Below, one piece after another: positions 20,837 to 27,153 of a stretch of 31,596 nucleotides of DNA. Source of the DNA: a virus; the IMG/VR virus record IMGVR_UViG_3300031963_007865, positions 1 through 31,596 of that record. One strand, written 5' to 3'. A program made the translations under genes and the position numbers. Position 1 is the stretch's first letter. Every line of letters starts with the position of its first letter. The notes below the pieces were generated by a model. The model saw only the letters and a list, made by a program, of their open reading frames with translations. It was not told the DNA's origin and made no database searches.

Positions 20837-21832
20837 TTAATGCCAAGATCTGTATTCTATGTCTGACACAGCATTTTTAATACAGTGTTTAATCTCTGCA
20901 TCAGTCATATCACCAGCATCTTTTGCATCGTGTGGGTATATCTTACCATATTCATTGGATGCCCACAAGATGTCTTTCATTCTTAATTTATTAGATATAC
21001 TCTTTCCTAATTCTCTACCAGCTAAATCTGCATCTGTCATTATTGTTATTCTATTAAAATGCCTATTTAATATTTGTTGCTGCTCTGTAGATAAAAATCC
21101 TCCTAGTGTAGCAACTACGTTTGGAAAACCTGCCTGATGAACACGAATAGCATCAAAGCTGGATTCCACAATTATGACATGATCCCCAATCTTTTTGGCA
21201 CGATGTATATTAAATAATGTTTTGCTCTTAGGAAGATTAGTACTATTCTTAAAAGATTTTCCTTCTATTGACCTTCCAACAATTCCTATTGGCATACCAT
21301 CTGGGCTGTGGACGGGAACGGTAACCATATCCATATTTTCAGAATATCCTAGACCAAAATAATCCATAGCCTCATGATTTATTCCACGAGAAATAAAATA
21401 GTCACAAGCCTTTAAACTATTAGATCTATCTTTAGATAGCTTATCCAGAATATCTTTACTAAACTCCTCAAACATGGGCTTCTCTTCCATTGCCTCTGCC
21501 AGTAGCTCATCAAAATTTTCTAGGGATTCCGTCTCTTTGGCAGATATAAATCGCAGTGATTCAAAGTCATTCTTCTGCATTGTGCGTTTAACTAGATCCA
21601 ATAGGGTACCAGACTCTCCACATGAAGGGTTAAAGCAGATGAATGCACCTTTTTCACGGCTTACACTAAAGCTTGATGTATGTCTATTAGAATGAAATGG
21701 GCAGTAGCATAGAAAGTCATTAGATGTCTCTCCAACAATAGTAAGTCCTATTTCTTTTATAATTGACTTAATGTGTGCTGGCGAGTACTGCGTGGGATCA
21801 ATTTCCCTTGTGTTATACCCTCTGATTGCCAT
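20837..21832 (-). CDS. DnaG-like primase
   Basis: The 331-residue protein synthesises RNA primers. Its CHC2 zinc finger has C44, H47, C66 and C71 (CYCPFHSNRHTSS, then FICFNPSCGE). The TOPRIM domain shows VIIVESSFDAIRVHQAG with its catalytic glutamate, then ATLGGFLS, and the metal-binding D-x-D in ITIMTDADLAGRELG. It is much shorter than bacterial DnaG (about 600 residues) because it lacks the C-terminal helicase-binding domain, normal for phage primases. AGGAAAGAAGAAGGC precedes the ATG. The small gene before it overlaps its first 76 bases. It works with the DnaB-like helicase two genes upstream. Confidence 0.93.
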   Translation of the reverse strand: MAIRGYNTREIDPTQYSPAHIKSIIKEIGLTIVGETSNDFLCYCPFHSNRHTSSFSVSREKGAFICFNPSCGESGTLLDLVKRTMQKNDFESLRFISAKETESLENFDELLAEAMEEKPMFEEFSKDILDKLSKDRSNSLKACDYFISRGINHEAMDYFGLGYSENMDMVTVPVHSPDGMPIGIVGRSIEGKSFKNSTNLPKSKTLFNIHRAKKIGDHVIIVESSFDAIRVHQAGFPNVVATLGGFLSTEQQQILNRHFNRITIMTDADLAGRELGKSISNKLRMKDILWASNEYGKIYPHDAKDAGDMTDAEIKHCIKNAVSDIEYRSWH

Positions 21833-22059
21833 GCCTTCTTCTTTCCTACGTATACGCCATATAGTGTCATTAAAAACACCCAGGTCTCTCCTGTGAATTC
21901 TACCGAAAAGTTAGTATCTATGTCAAGTACTCTTGCATATCCTTTTGACCTCATATCTTGTGATAATAAAGATTCGTATTGAGCTTTTATTCTTATCATA
22001 TCTGAATCGTCTTTAAATTCAACCGTAACTTGAAATCTTTTAATTGGTTTATGATTCAT
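21757..22059 (-). CDS. Hypothetical protein between helicase and primase
   Basis: The 100-residue product is read from the ATG at 22059, which overlaps the helicase stop, and ends well inside the primase gene in another frame (76-base overlap). A TTG at 22083 would add eight residues. The alternation FQVTVEFKDDSDMIRIKAQYESLL and NFSVEFTGETWVFLMTLYG suggests an alpha/beta fold. The last 25 residues, which overlap primase, are basic and low in structure. The large overlap is unusual here, but the 216-base interval would otherwise be empty. No family is recognised. Confidence 0.68.
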   Translation of the reverse strand: MNHKPIKRFQVTVEFKDDSDMIRIKAQYESLLSQDMRSKGYARVLDIDTNFSVEFTGETWVFLMTLYGVYVGKKKAWQSEGITQGKLIPRSTRQHTLSQL

Positions 22060-23293
22060 CCTTAGACTTTCTAGGGTCCTCAAAGATTTCTTTAATAATA
22101 CCTCTATTAATATCCCAGTCTAAATAAACTCCAAAATCATGTCCATGTCTATTCTTTCTAGAAACAACTTCAATCAAATTAGAGTCTGGATATCTGTGAA
22201 TAGCCATAGCCATATCAGCATCGTACTCAATAGCCTTTGACCACGCAACCTGACTCATCATTGGTGGATTATCTCTATCAGAAATATCGTCTCCAGTTGC
22301 TGCAGTAATATCAATTACTGGTATATTGTTTCTAGTTGCTAAGTTTTTAAACTCACGAGACAAGTTCATATTACGCTCCGTGGGAGCCTTTGAATTATTG
22401 TTATCTGTAAACAACTGATGGTAATCAAGAATAACTAGGTCTGGCTTATGCTGATCAATTTTTGCCTGTACAGCATTAGGTGTTACCTGATTAAATCCCT
22501 CATTAGATACAAGAATAAATCCATTCTTATCCTGAAACTTTTTGCTAGACCAAGATCTGAAGTCATCTATATTGATGTCTCCCTTAGAGAAATCTGATGC
22601 TCTAAACAATCCAGAACCCAGCATTGTATAAATTCGATCACGCATATTCTCTGGAGTCATTTCAAGAGATATGATCATTGGCTTGAATCCCTGTTCCCAA
22701 GCCTTGCATGCTAGATAGGATGTAAACCATGTCTTACCTTTACCTGGCCAACCAATTGCAACAATTAAATGTCCTGGTGCCATTCCAGTTGGATAGGCTA
22801 AATCAATTGAGTCAAAGCCAGTTTTGATTCCTGGAGAACCACCCATTTCTGCAGAACGAATCTTTAGCGCCTCAATGTGCTTAATTGCACTTTCTGCATC
22901 AATAACATCTAGGTCACGAATATTACTAGTAAACTTATTTAGTGCTGATAGCTCTGACTGAAGATCTGCCAACACACGTGATGCAGCATCTTCTTTAAGC
23001 ATTGAGCCACCACGAATAAGTATTCCCTTAAGTTTATTAGAAAGAAATTCATTCTTTAGTTTATCTAGATAATATCCAGTCTCCGCACTTGCCTTTGTAT
23101 CTGGATCAAAGTCTTTGAAGCGTTCTTGTAGTACTCCAACTTCTGGAACAGCTTTAAACTTATAGTAATAGTTCTTTAAGGCATCCCATATGTCCCTATG
23201 TGATGTAAATAGATCATCTACGTTATCCGCAAGGAGTGTGCTAATATCTTTGTTCTTACATACAGCTGAAATTAATGTCGCTTCTGTATTCAT
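22049..23293 (-). CDS. DnaB-like replicative helicase
   Basis: The 414-residue protein is a RecA-fold helicase of the DnaB family that unwinds DNA ahead of the polymerase. The N-terminal region (MNTEATLISAVCKNKDIST) resembles the DnaB N-domain and the core starts with GIKTGFDSIDLAYPTG. Walker A is GWPGKGKTW (181-189), Walker B is LVILDYHQLFTD, and ISLEMTPENMRDRI holds motif H1a-type Glu and Met. AMAIHRY and VVSRKNRHGHDFG contain the Arg-rich H4 and finger region. Length is near phage DnaB norms. It overlaps the small protein gene before it by 4 bases and is followed by primase, forming a primosome operon. Confidence 0.93.
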   Translation of the reverse strand: MNTEATLISAVCKNKDISTLLADNVDDLFTSHRDIWDALKNYYYKFKAVPEVGVLQERFKDFDPDTKASAETGYYLDKLKNEFLSNKLKGILIRGGSMLKEDAASRVLADLQSELSALNKFTSNIRDLDVIDAESAIKHIEALKIRSAEMGGSPGIKTGFDSIDLAYPTGMAPGHLIVAIGWPGKGKTWFTSYLACKAWEQGFKPMIISLEMTPENMRDRIYTMLGSGLFRASDFSKGDINIDDFRSWSSKKFQDKNGFILVSNEGFNQVTPNAVQAKIDQHKPDLVILDYHQLFTDNNNSKAPTERNMNLSREFKNLATRNNIPVIDITAATGDDISDRDNPPMMSQVAWSKAIEYDADMAMAIHRYPDSNLIEVVSRKNRHGHDFGVYLDWDINRGIIKEIFEDPRKSKDES

Positions 23294-23610
23294 TTGCTTT
23301 CTCCTTCCACCATCTTTTTAGTTGCTTCTCTAAGTAATCGTCTGCGTTCTACATCTTGATCTATATCATTTTTAACTTTTTCTATCTTATCAAAGTTTAA
23401 ATAAAAGAATTGAAGCGGATGACCTTGCTTAGATAAAGTAAAGTAGTAGCTGAGCAACTTATAGGCATCATCAAATCCTACACTATCTATGACATCCTGC
23501 ATAGCCCATTTTTCACGAAACTTATTTACCCTGATCTCTTGACCATACTTCTGCTTATATAAATTTTGGTATAAAGTGATAAGAATATAGGGCTGTCTAT
23601 TATTTGACAC
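23290..23610 (-). CDS. Putative helicase-loader-like protein
   Basis: This 106-residue basic, helical protein starts with a GTG overlapping the preceding stop and runs into the helicase start. Its core, ILITLYQNLYKQKYGQEIRV then KFREKWAMQDVIDSVGF and LLSYYFTLSKQGHPLQFFYLNFDKI, is a compact helix bundle with a long charged C-terminal helix. A small helical protein directly before the phage helicase is often a loader or replisome organiser, and the gene order supports that role. No ATP-binding motif exists, so it would be a non-ATPase loader. The function is inferred from position. Confidence 0.65.
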   Translation of the reverse strand: MSNNRQPYILITLYQNLYKQKYGQEIRVNKFREKWAMQDVIDSVGFDDAYKLLSYYFTLSKQGHPLQFFYLNFDKIEKVKNDIDQDVERRRLLREATKKMVEGESK

Positions 23611-23803
23611 TCTTAAGCTCTTCTTCTACTTCACGAGTCTTTTCAATAAGCTTATTCTCAACAAATGCATAAACTCTTTCTGTGGCAGCATCTACTGTTT
23701 CGCCATGCCTAATATCATCTTCAACCCCAATACCTATCTTGATACTTTCGTAGTTGCCAAGATTTCGTGTAAAAGATAGATCGACCTTAACCCTTGTTGT
23801 CAT
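23600..23803 (-). CDS. Conserved-looking small protein before the loader
   Basis: I start this 67-residue protein at the ATG at 23803, which overlaps the preceding stop as TAATG with GGCGGAG before it. An in-frame ATG at 23818 adds MEGGV. The sequence TRVKVDLSFTRNLGNYESIK then IGIGVEDDIRHGET reads as a beta hairpin with a D-L-S-F-T-R-N-L-G-N-Y-E-S signature, which I associate with small proteins encoded near phage replication genes. A helix follows (AATERVYAFVENKLIEKTREVEEEL). Its role is not known. Location suggests an accessory to helicase loading or single-strand binding. Confidence 0.72.
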   Translation of the reverse strand: MTTRVKVDLSFTRNLGNYESIKIGIGVEDDIRHGETVDAATERVYAFVENKLIEKTREVEEELKSVK

Positions 23804-24285
23804 TACTCCGCCTTCCATACAGGGACATACTTACCGTCATTGGTCTTAGTATACAATATAACATTACTTTTGAGAAGGGCTAAAAGCTCTGCCTTAGATG
23901 GCAAATCTTTAGTGTGTCCTGCCTCTAAAATAAATTCATGTATCTGAACTATATCAGATTCGCTAAGCATATATTTAAACCAGGTACTATCTGGGTTTCC
24001 AATAGGGTATACCTTTTGCGGCGACTTTATTTTGCCAACCAAAATATACTCTTCAAGCGTGACCTTATGTCTATTTAAAATTCTACCAGCTTGCACTAGT
24101 GTATACGCATTTTCCATGCCTTTTGATACTAAGCTATAAGAATAAAGAACTCTTTTTTTATCTGGATAACACCAAGCAATTAGCTCGTCTTTTGCCCTAG
24201 ACGACTTTAATACTTTATGAATTTTCCCATTTAAGAAGAAATAGAGAAATCTTTTTTGTATTCCGACTCTTTTTGATCTAGCCAT
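23803..24285 (-). CDS. HTH/excisionase-like DNA-binding protein
   Basis: The 160-residue protein has a basic N-terminus (MARSKRVGIQKRFLYFF). Its central segment, AYTLVQAGRILNRHKVTLEEYI then LVGKIKSPQKVYPIG, has the shape of a MerR or excisionase-type winged helix, with a G-K-I-x-x-P-Q wing. LSESDIVQIHEFILEAGH is a second helix that could support dimerisation. It could read a site in the origin or regulate the replication operon. AGGAAA lies just upstream of the ATG, and the start overlaps the zinc protein gene by 55 bases in another frame. The call rests on secondary-structure pattern. Confidence 0.68.
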   Translation of the reverse strand: MARSKRVGIQKRFLYFFLNGKIHKVLKSSRAKDELIAWCYPDKKRVLYSYSLVSKGMENAYTLVQAGRILNRHKVTLEEYILVGKIKSPQKVYPIGNPDSTWFKYMLSESDIVQIHEFILEAGHTKDLPSKAELLALLKSNVILYTKTNDGKYVPVWKAE

Positions 24286-24416
24286 TTTCCTAGTTTACTC
24301 GATTCCCTATTAATCATCCAGCGCTTTCCACACATCACACAATATAATTCTATATGTAGCTTCTGAGAAAAAACTCTATCTATGAATACTCTTCCATTAC
24401 ATTTTTTGCACCACAT
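24231..24416 (-). CDS. Small zinc-ribbon protein
   Basis: The 61-residue protein has two CxxC knuckles, C3-x2-C6 in MWCKKCNG and C26-x2-C29 in YCVMCGKRW, separated by a strand-rich segment, a typical zinc ribbon. A Lys/Ser-rich tail follows and overlaps the HTH gene by 55 bases. The ATG overlaps the phosphoesterase stop (TAATG). It is probably a nucleic-acid-binding accessory, although no partner can be shown. Confidence 0.7.
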   Translation of the reverse strand: MWCKKCNGRVFIDRVFSQKLHIELYCVMCGKRWMINRESSKLGKWLDQKESEYKKDFSISS

Positions 24417-25216
24417 TATACTTTAAAAACCTTTCCATCTACAACGCATGAATAGTCTGGTGAAACATGAATCATTTGAATGTGAGGATAGTCATTTACA
24501 ATATGAGCAATAGCAAAACCCTTTTGCCAGTCATGATGCTGACTATACTTCATTCCGTCACTCTTTTCATCACACATGTGACCAATTTCATATCCACGCA
24601 ATGTTTCTCCTTCTCCATTATTTCGCAACTCATATGTTACCATATGTGAAGCAATTCTATGAGAGTGTCCACGAATTAACGATACCTGTAGATCTTCCAT
24701 ATCTTTTCTTACAGCTCCTGTGGCTGATACAGATAATCCATGGTGCACATGGATATCTCCAAAGCGTCGCTTTGGCAACTCATTATAATAAATATATTCA
24801 TATCCTAATGAATCTAAACTCCATAAAGATTCTGGTGTTACTTCGCTAATATATTCTGGAAGTTTTGCGTCTACATAATTAAATACTCTAATGTCATGAT
24901 TACCTAATGCTGAAAAAAGTTGTGCATCTGGAAGCATGTCTCTAGTCTTTGCGTAGAAATCTCTAGCACCCTTAGCTTCATGTCGCATCATTGGAACAAT
25001 TAAGTCTCCGCTTTCAGTCTTATGATAATTTAAAAACTCTGCAGATCTACCCTCAGTATATTTACTATAGCATGCCTGATCATCTGTATCGCCTAAGTAA
25101 TCTACTACATCTGGCTTAAACCATTTCATAACCTTAAACCAAAGCTCGATCATCTTATCATCCTGATACGGGAACTGCTGATCTGACGATAACATCCATT
25201 TTAAATCGTTTGACAT
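24416..25216 (-). CDS. Calcineurin-like metallophosphoesterase
   Basis: The 266-residue protein has the calcineurin-like two-metal fold. GDTDD (D43) and GNHDIR (N106, H107, D108) are clear, HVHHG (H156-H159) follows, and GHSHR (H184, H186) closes the site. The first motif, usually D-x-H, is D12-Q-Q14 here, so one metal ligand is changed. Phage members may act on DNA ends, cyclic nucleotides or RNA. The substrate is unknown. It is the first gene of the replication operon, 18 bases after the terminator at 25234-25258, and AAAGG precedes the ATG. The changed ligand could alter metal preference but does not by itself make the enzyme inactive. Confidence 0.88.
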   Translation of the reverse strand: MSNDLKWMLSSDQQFPYQDDKMIELWFKVMKWFKPDVVDYLGDTDDQACYSKYTEGRSAEFLNYHKTESGDLIVPMMRHEAKGARDFYAKTRDMLPDAQLFSALGNHDIRVFNYVDAKLPEYISEVTPESLWSLDSLGYEYIYYNELPKRRFGDIHVHHGLSVSATGAVRKDMEDLQVSLIRGHSHRIASHMVTYELRNNGEGETLRGYEIGHMCDEKSDGMKYSQHHDWQKGFAIAHIVNDYPHIQMIHVSPDYSCVVDGKVFKV

Positions 25217-25233
25217 TCATCTACCTTTATACG

Positions 25234-25258
25234 AAAAAAGTCACGGGATCGTGACTTT
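25234..25258 (-). terminator. Intrinsic terminator between virion and replication genes
   Basis: A perfect 9-bp stem (AAAGTCACG / CGTGACTTT) with a 4-base loop is followed on the minus strand by an uninterrupted run of T. On the plus strand there is no T-run, so it works in one direction. It ends transcription arriving from the structural genes and lies directly downstream of the promoter at 25273-25300. Confidence 0.85.
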
Positions 25259-25272
25259 GAGGCTACAATATA

Positions 25273-25300
25273 ATTGTAACATATTACATAGTACTGTCAA
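25273..25300 (-). promoter_or_regulatory. Consensus promoter ahead of the replication operon
   Basis: TTGACA (perfect -35), a 16-base spacer and TACAAT with a TGT extension on the minus strand. The -10 forms one arm of a palindrome, TACAAT-ATA-ATTGTA (25264-25278), a possible operator. Predicted transcription starts near 25266, only about 8 bases before the terminator stem, so early transcripts meet it almost at once. Confidence 0.75.
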
Positions 25301-25302
25301 TA

Positions 25303-25695
25303 CTATTCTGTTTTCTCTTTTGAAACCAATAAGTAATTAATCCTAAAATTGCTTCTATCAATTGCTGGAGATGTTGAAACCCTGATTTGCGGCTTAGTTG
25401 TTGAACCCACAATAGAAAGAGTTGCTTGTACTCCTGCCTTTAATTCCGAACCGATACTTGTAACTATATATGCATTGGGCAATGTGCCTAGGCTAATTTC
25501 TGTTGATAGCCCAACGCCTTTCTTTATATCTACAAGTACAAACCCAGAATCAAATCGGGTTACTTGGCCAGTGTCTGATGTATTCTTCACTGCCTCTTCA
25601 TACGCTACGATAATATTATGCTTAAGATCATTTAGCTTATTTGGGTCTAGAGGTTCGCCTTCATTGAACTCTACTGCTCTTAATTGCTGTGCCAT
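25303..25695 (-). CDS. Hypothetical virion-associated protein
   Basis: The 130-residue product begins MAQQLRAVEFNEGEPLDPNK, a start reminiscent of phage collar, neck or fibre-adaptor proteins, and continues with a helix (LNDLKHNIIVAYEEAVKN). The rest is beta-rich (RFDSGFVLVDIKKGVG, ATLSIVGSTTKPQIRVS, NFRINYLLVSKEKTE), consistent with a small jelly-roll or receptor-binding domain. It is the last gene of the structural block before the terminator, which is where decoration or fibre proteins often sit. AGGAGATAACTTATA precedes the ATG, overlapping the preceding stop. No motif identifies a specific role. Confidence 0.72.
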   Translation of the reverse strand: MAQQLRAVEFNEGEPLDPNKLNDLKHNIIVAYEEAVKNTSDTGQVTRFDSGFVLVDIKKGVGLSTEISLGTLPNAYIVTSIGSELKAGVQATLSIVGSTTKPQIRVSTSPAIDRSNFRINYLLVSKEKTE

Positions 25696-26090
25696 TATAA
25701 GTTATCTCCTTGATCATGCATATTTGTTTCCATTTCGCTAACTTCTATAATCATATTTCTATCTAAACCATATGCATTAAATACATCTGGACTAACAATA
25801 TGACGTCTTTTATTTTGTGATATTAAATATATTTTACCATCCGCTATATTCTTTATCAAGGTGCCGTCTCTAAATCCTAGCTTTCCCGCAATCTTCATTC
25901 CAGAAAGAGCTGACTCTTCTGCTAACACTGTAGGAAAGGACCAAGACTTCTCTGCCCTATCTGATACTAGCTTAAATAACTTTCCGTCTTTAACCCAATA
26001 GCATGCTTTCTTAGTCTTTACTGCAATGCCTGATGGGAAATTAGTCGGTAAGCTTACTGAGTGAATCTGAGTATTCTTGAAGAGCTTCAT
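25695..26090 (-). CDS. Hypothetical protein with LIK/YLI-type repeat
   Basis: I start this 131-residue protein at the ATG at 26090, where TAAGGCTAAAA is a good ribosome-binding site. The open frame extends to 26150, but that part overlaps the coiled-coil gene. A segment at about 73-115 (RDGTLIKNIADGKIYLIS, NKRRHIVSPDVFNAYGLD, then IIEVSEME) matches a recurrent surface-protein motif in which G-x-L-I-K, Y-L-I and R-x-I-x-S-x-x-V-F-x-x-Y-G recur; the first half (GIAVKTKKACYWVKDGKLFKL) may be a second, degenerate copy. These are small beta modules likely to bind ligands. A virion role is suggested by its neighbours. The motif is recognised by pattern only. Confidence 0.68.
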   Translation of the reverse strand: MKLFKNTQIHSVSLPTNFPSGIAVKTKKACYWVKDGKLFKLVSDRAEKSWSFPTVLAEESALSGMKIAGKLGFRDGTLIKNIADGKIYLISQNKRRHIVSPDVFNAYGLDRNMIIEVSEMETNMHDQGDNL

Positions 26091-26214
26091 TTTTAGCCTT
26101 ATCCATGAGTTGTGTAATATCTGCCCGTAAAATTGCAATCTGAGTTTCATAATTAGAAACTAGTTCTCCAATTCTTTGTTGTAGGGCGGTTATTACTAAT
26201 TCCGCTTTATCCAT
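26041..26214 (-). CDS. 57-residue coiled-coil protein
   Basis: A short frame with AGGAATAAA before its ATG (26214) encodes a protein starting MDKAELVITALQQRIGELVS and ending ALQEYSDSLSKLTD. It is almost entirely heptad-like helix (L/I spacing at LVITALQQRIGELV and IAILRADITQLM). It overlaps the next gene's start by 50 bases in another frame and lies one base after the upstream coiled-coil gene's stop. Filling the gap exactly, with a good ribosome-binding site, makes it a likely gene. Coiled coils near fibre genes often act as chaperones or trimerisation units. Confidence 0.68.
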   Translation of the reverse strand: MDKAELVITALQQRIGELVSNYETQIAILRADITQLMDKAKNEALQEYSDSLSKLTD

Positions 26215-26215
26215 T

Positions 26216-26437
26216 TTATTCCTGTTCTAAAGTAGTTTTTTCTGTTTCTAGAACACTAATCTTATCATCAAGATCGGAAATTTGCAATATCATTTCATTA
26301 ATAGTTGCCTGATTTGGACTTGATACAGCATTTAGCTCTAATATTGTAAGATTCAAATTATACTTATTATAATTTAATGTCTTAATATGTTGATTTACAA
26401 TTCCTATTTTTTCTTCATTAGTTAACTCTGATGTCAT
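26216..26437 (-). CDS. Coiled-coil protein
   Basis: This 73-residue acidic protein is largely helical, with leucine and isoleucine heptads in the second half (INEMILQISDLDDKISVLET) and a first helix (EEKIGIVNQHIKTLNYNKYN). AAGGAGGGTAAAA precedes the ATG. Together with the next 57-residue coiled-coil gene it forms a pair of small helical proteins just after the fibre-associated oxygenase. A fibre assembly chaperone or trimeric stalk component are options; nothing decides between them. Confidence 0.72.
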   Translation of the reverse strand: MTSELTNEEKIGIVNQHIKTLNYNKYNLNLTILELNAVSSPNQATINEMILQISDLDDKISVLETEKTTLEQE

Positions 26438-26455
26438 TTTTACCCTCCTTATTCA

Positions 26456-27151
26456 TTATAGCATATTATTTCTTTTATTTAAATCCGTCCAGAATATTGA
26501 AACTGTATATCTGGTTCCACTTATAACTGCTTTTACTCCGTGTAGAGTATTTTCGTCACCCTTAAATGTCACTAACATTCCTGGCTCTGGCTTTATAGAA
26601 AAATTGTTATATTGAGGAAACCAAAGCTCTCCGCCTTCATAATCATTATTTAAGTATATTAAAGAAGAAAAATGTTTTGTTTGGAACCTTCCCTCAAATG
26701 ACTCAAGGTACGTCTTAGATATATTATTTTCTGCTAGCATATCGTAATCGTGGTGACCTTCATTTGATATAAAATAATCTAGGTGTGGGGCTTGCTCCCT
26801 TCCAACCCTCCATCTATTGACAAGATACTGCTCTGTTTTTACCTTAACACCAAACTTGTCTTCGGTAACCAATTTAGTTTTATTCTCAATATCTTTATAA
26901 AAATCTCTATCTAGTGGATATCTGCCATAAAATTCTTCATGTGTAAAGTTAATGCACATTCCGTCCCACTGTTTAATAGATGGCCATAAAATTTTATCAA
27001 CATTTTCTTCTTTTGGATAATTAACTTTAAAATCAAGTCCCCACAGATCTTCTGAAAAATTTTTTGTTTCTAAAATTTTATCAATATCTGACTTATTAAT
27101 AAAATTTTTTACTATTCTAATGTTTGGCTTTTCTAGGTCTATGTATCTCAT
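26456..27151 (-). CDS. Prolyl-4-hydroxylase-like 2OG-Fe(II) oxygenase beside fibre gene
   Basis: The 231-residue protein (ATG 27151, with AGGATAGAC upstream; the frame's extra N-terminus overlaps the fibre stop) is a P4H-type dioxygenase. Iron ligands are H123 and D125 in APHLDYF and H204 in NTLHGVKAV. R214 in GTRYTVSIFW lies ten residues on, where 2-oxoglutarate is held. IYLNNDYEGGELWFP and PGMLVTFKG are the family's core strands. Family members hydroxylate peptidyl proline or other side chains. It lies two bases after a fibre gene whose product has a repeated PPSPPVN tract, an attractive substrate. It resembles the oxygenase at 14422 in these strands (both have DYEGGE) but has a different N-terminus. 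Confidence 0.88.
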   Translation of the reverse strand: MRYIDLEKPNIRIVKNFINKSDIDKILETKNFSEDLWGLDFKVNYPKEENVDKILWPSIKQWDGMCINFTHEEFYGRYPLDRDFYKDIENKTKLVTEDKFGVKVKTEQYLVNRWRVGREQAPHLDYFISNEGHHDYDMLAENNISKTYLESFEGRFQTKHFSSLIYLNNDYEGGELWFPQYNNFSIKPEPGMLVTFKGDENTLHGVKAVISGTRYTVSIFWTDLNKRNNML

Positions 27152-27153
27152 GT

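Noticed and set aside
25349-25741. Plus-strand frame of 130 codons
   Set aside because: Shadow of the minus-strand structural gene, without a start signal.
26091-26150. N-terminal extension of the 25695-26090 gene
   Set aside because: It lies inside the coiled-coil gene, and the ATG at 26090 has AAGG at proper spacing.
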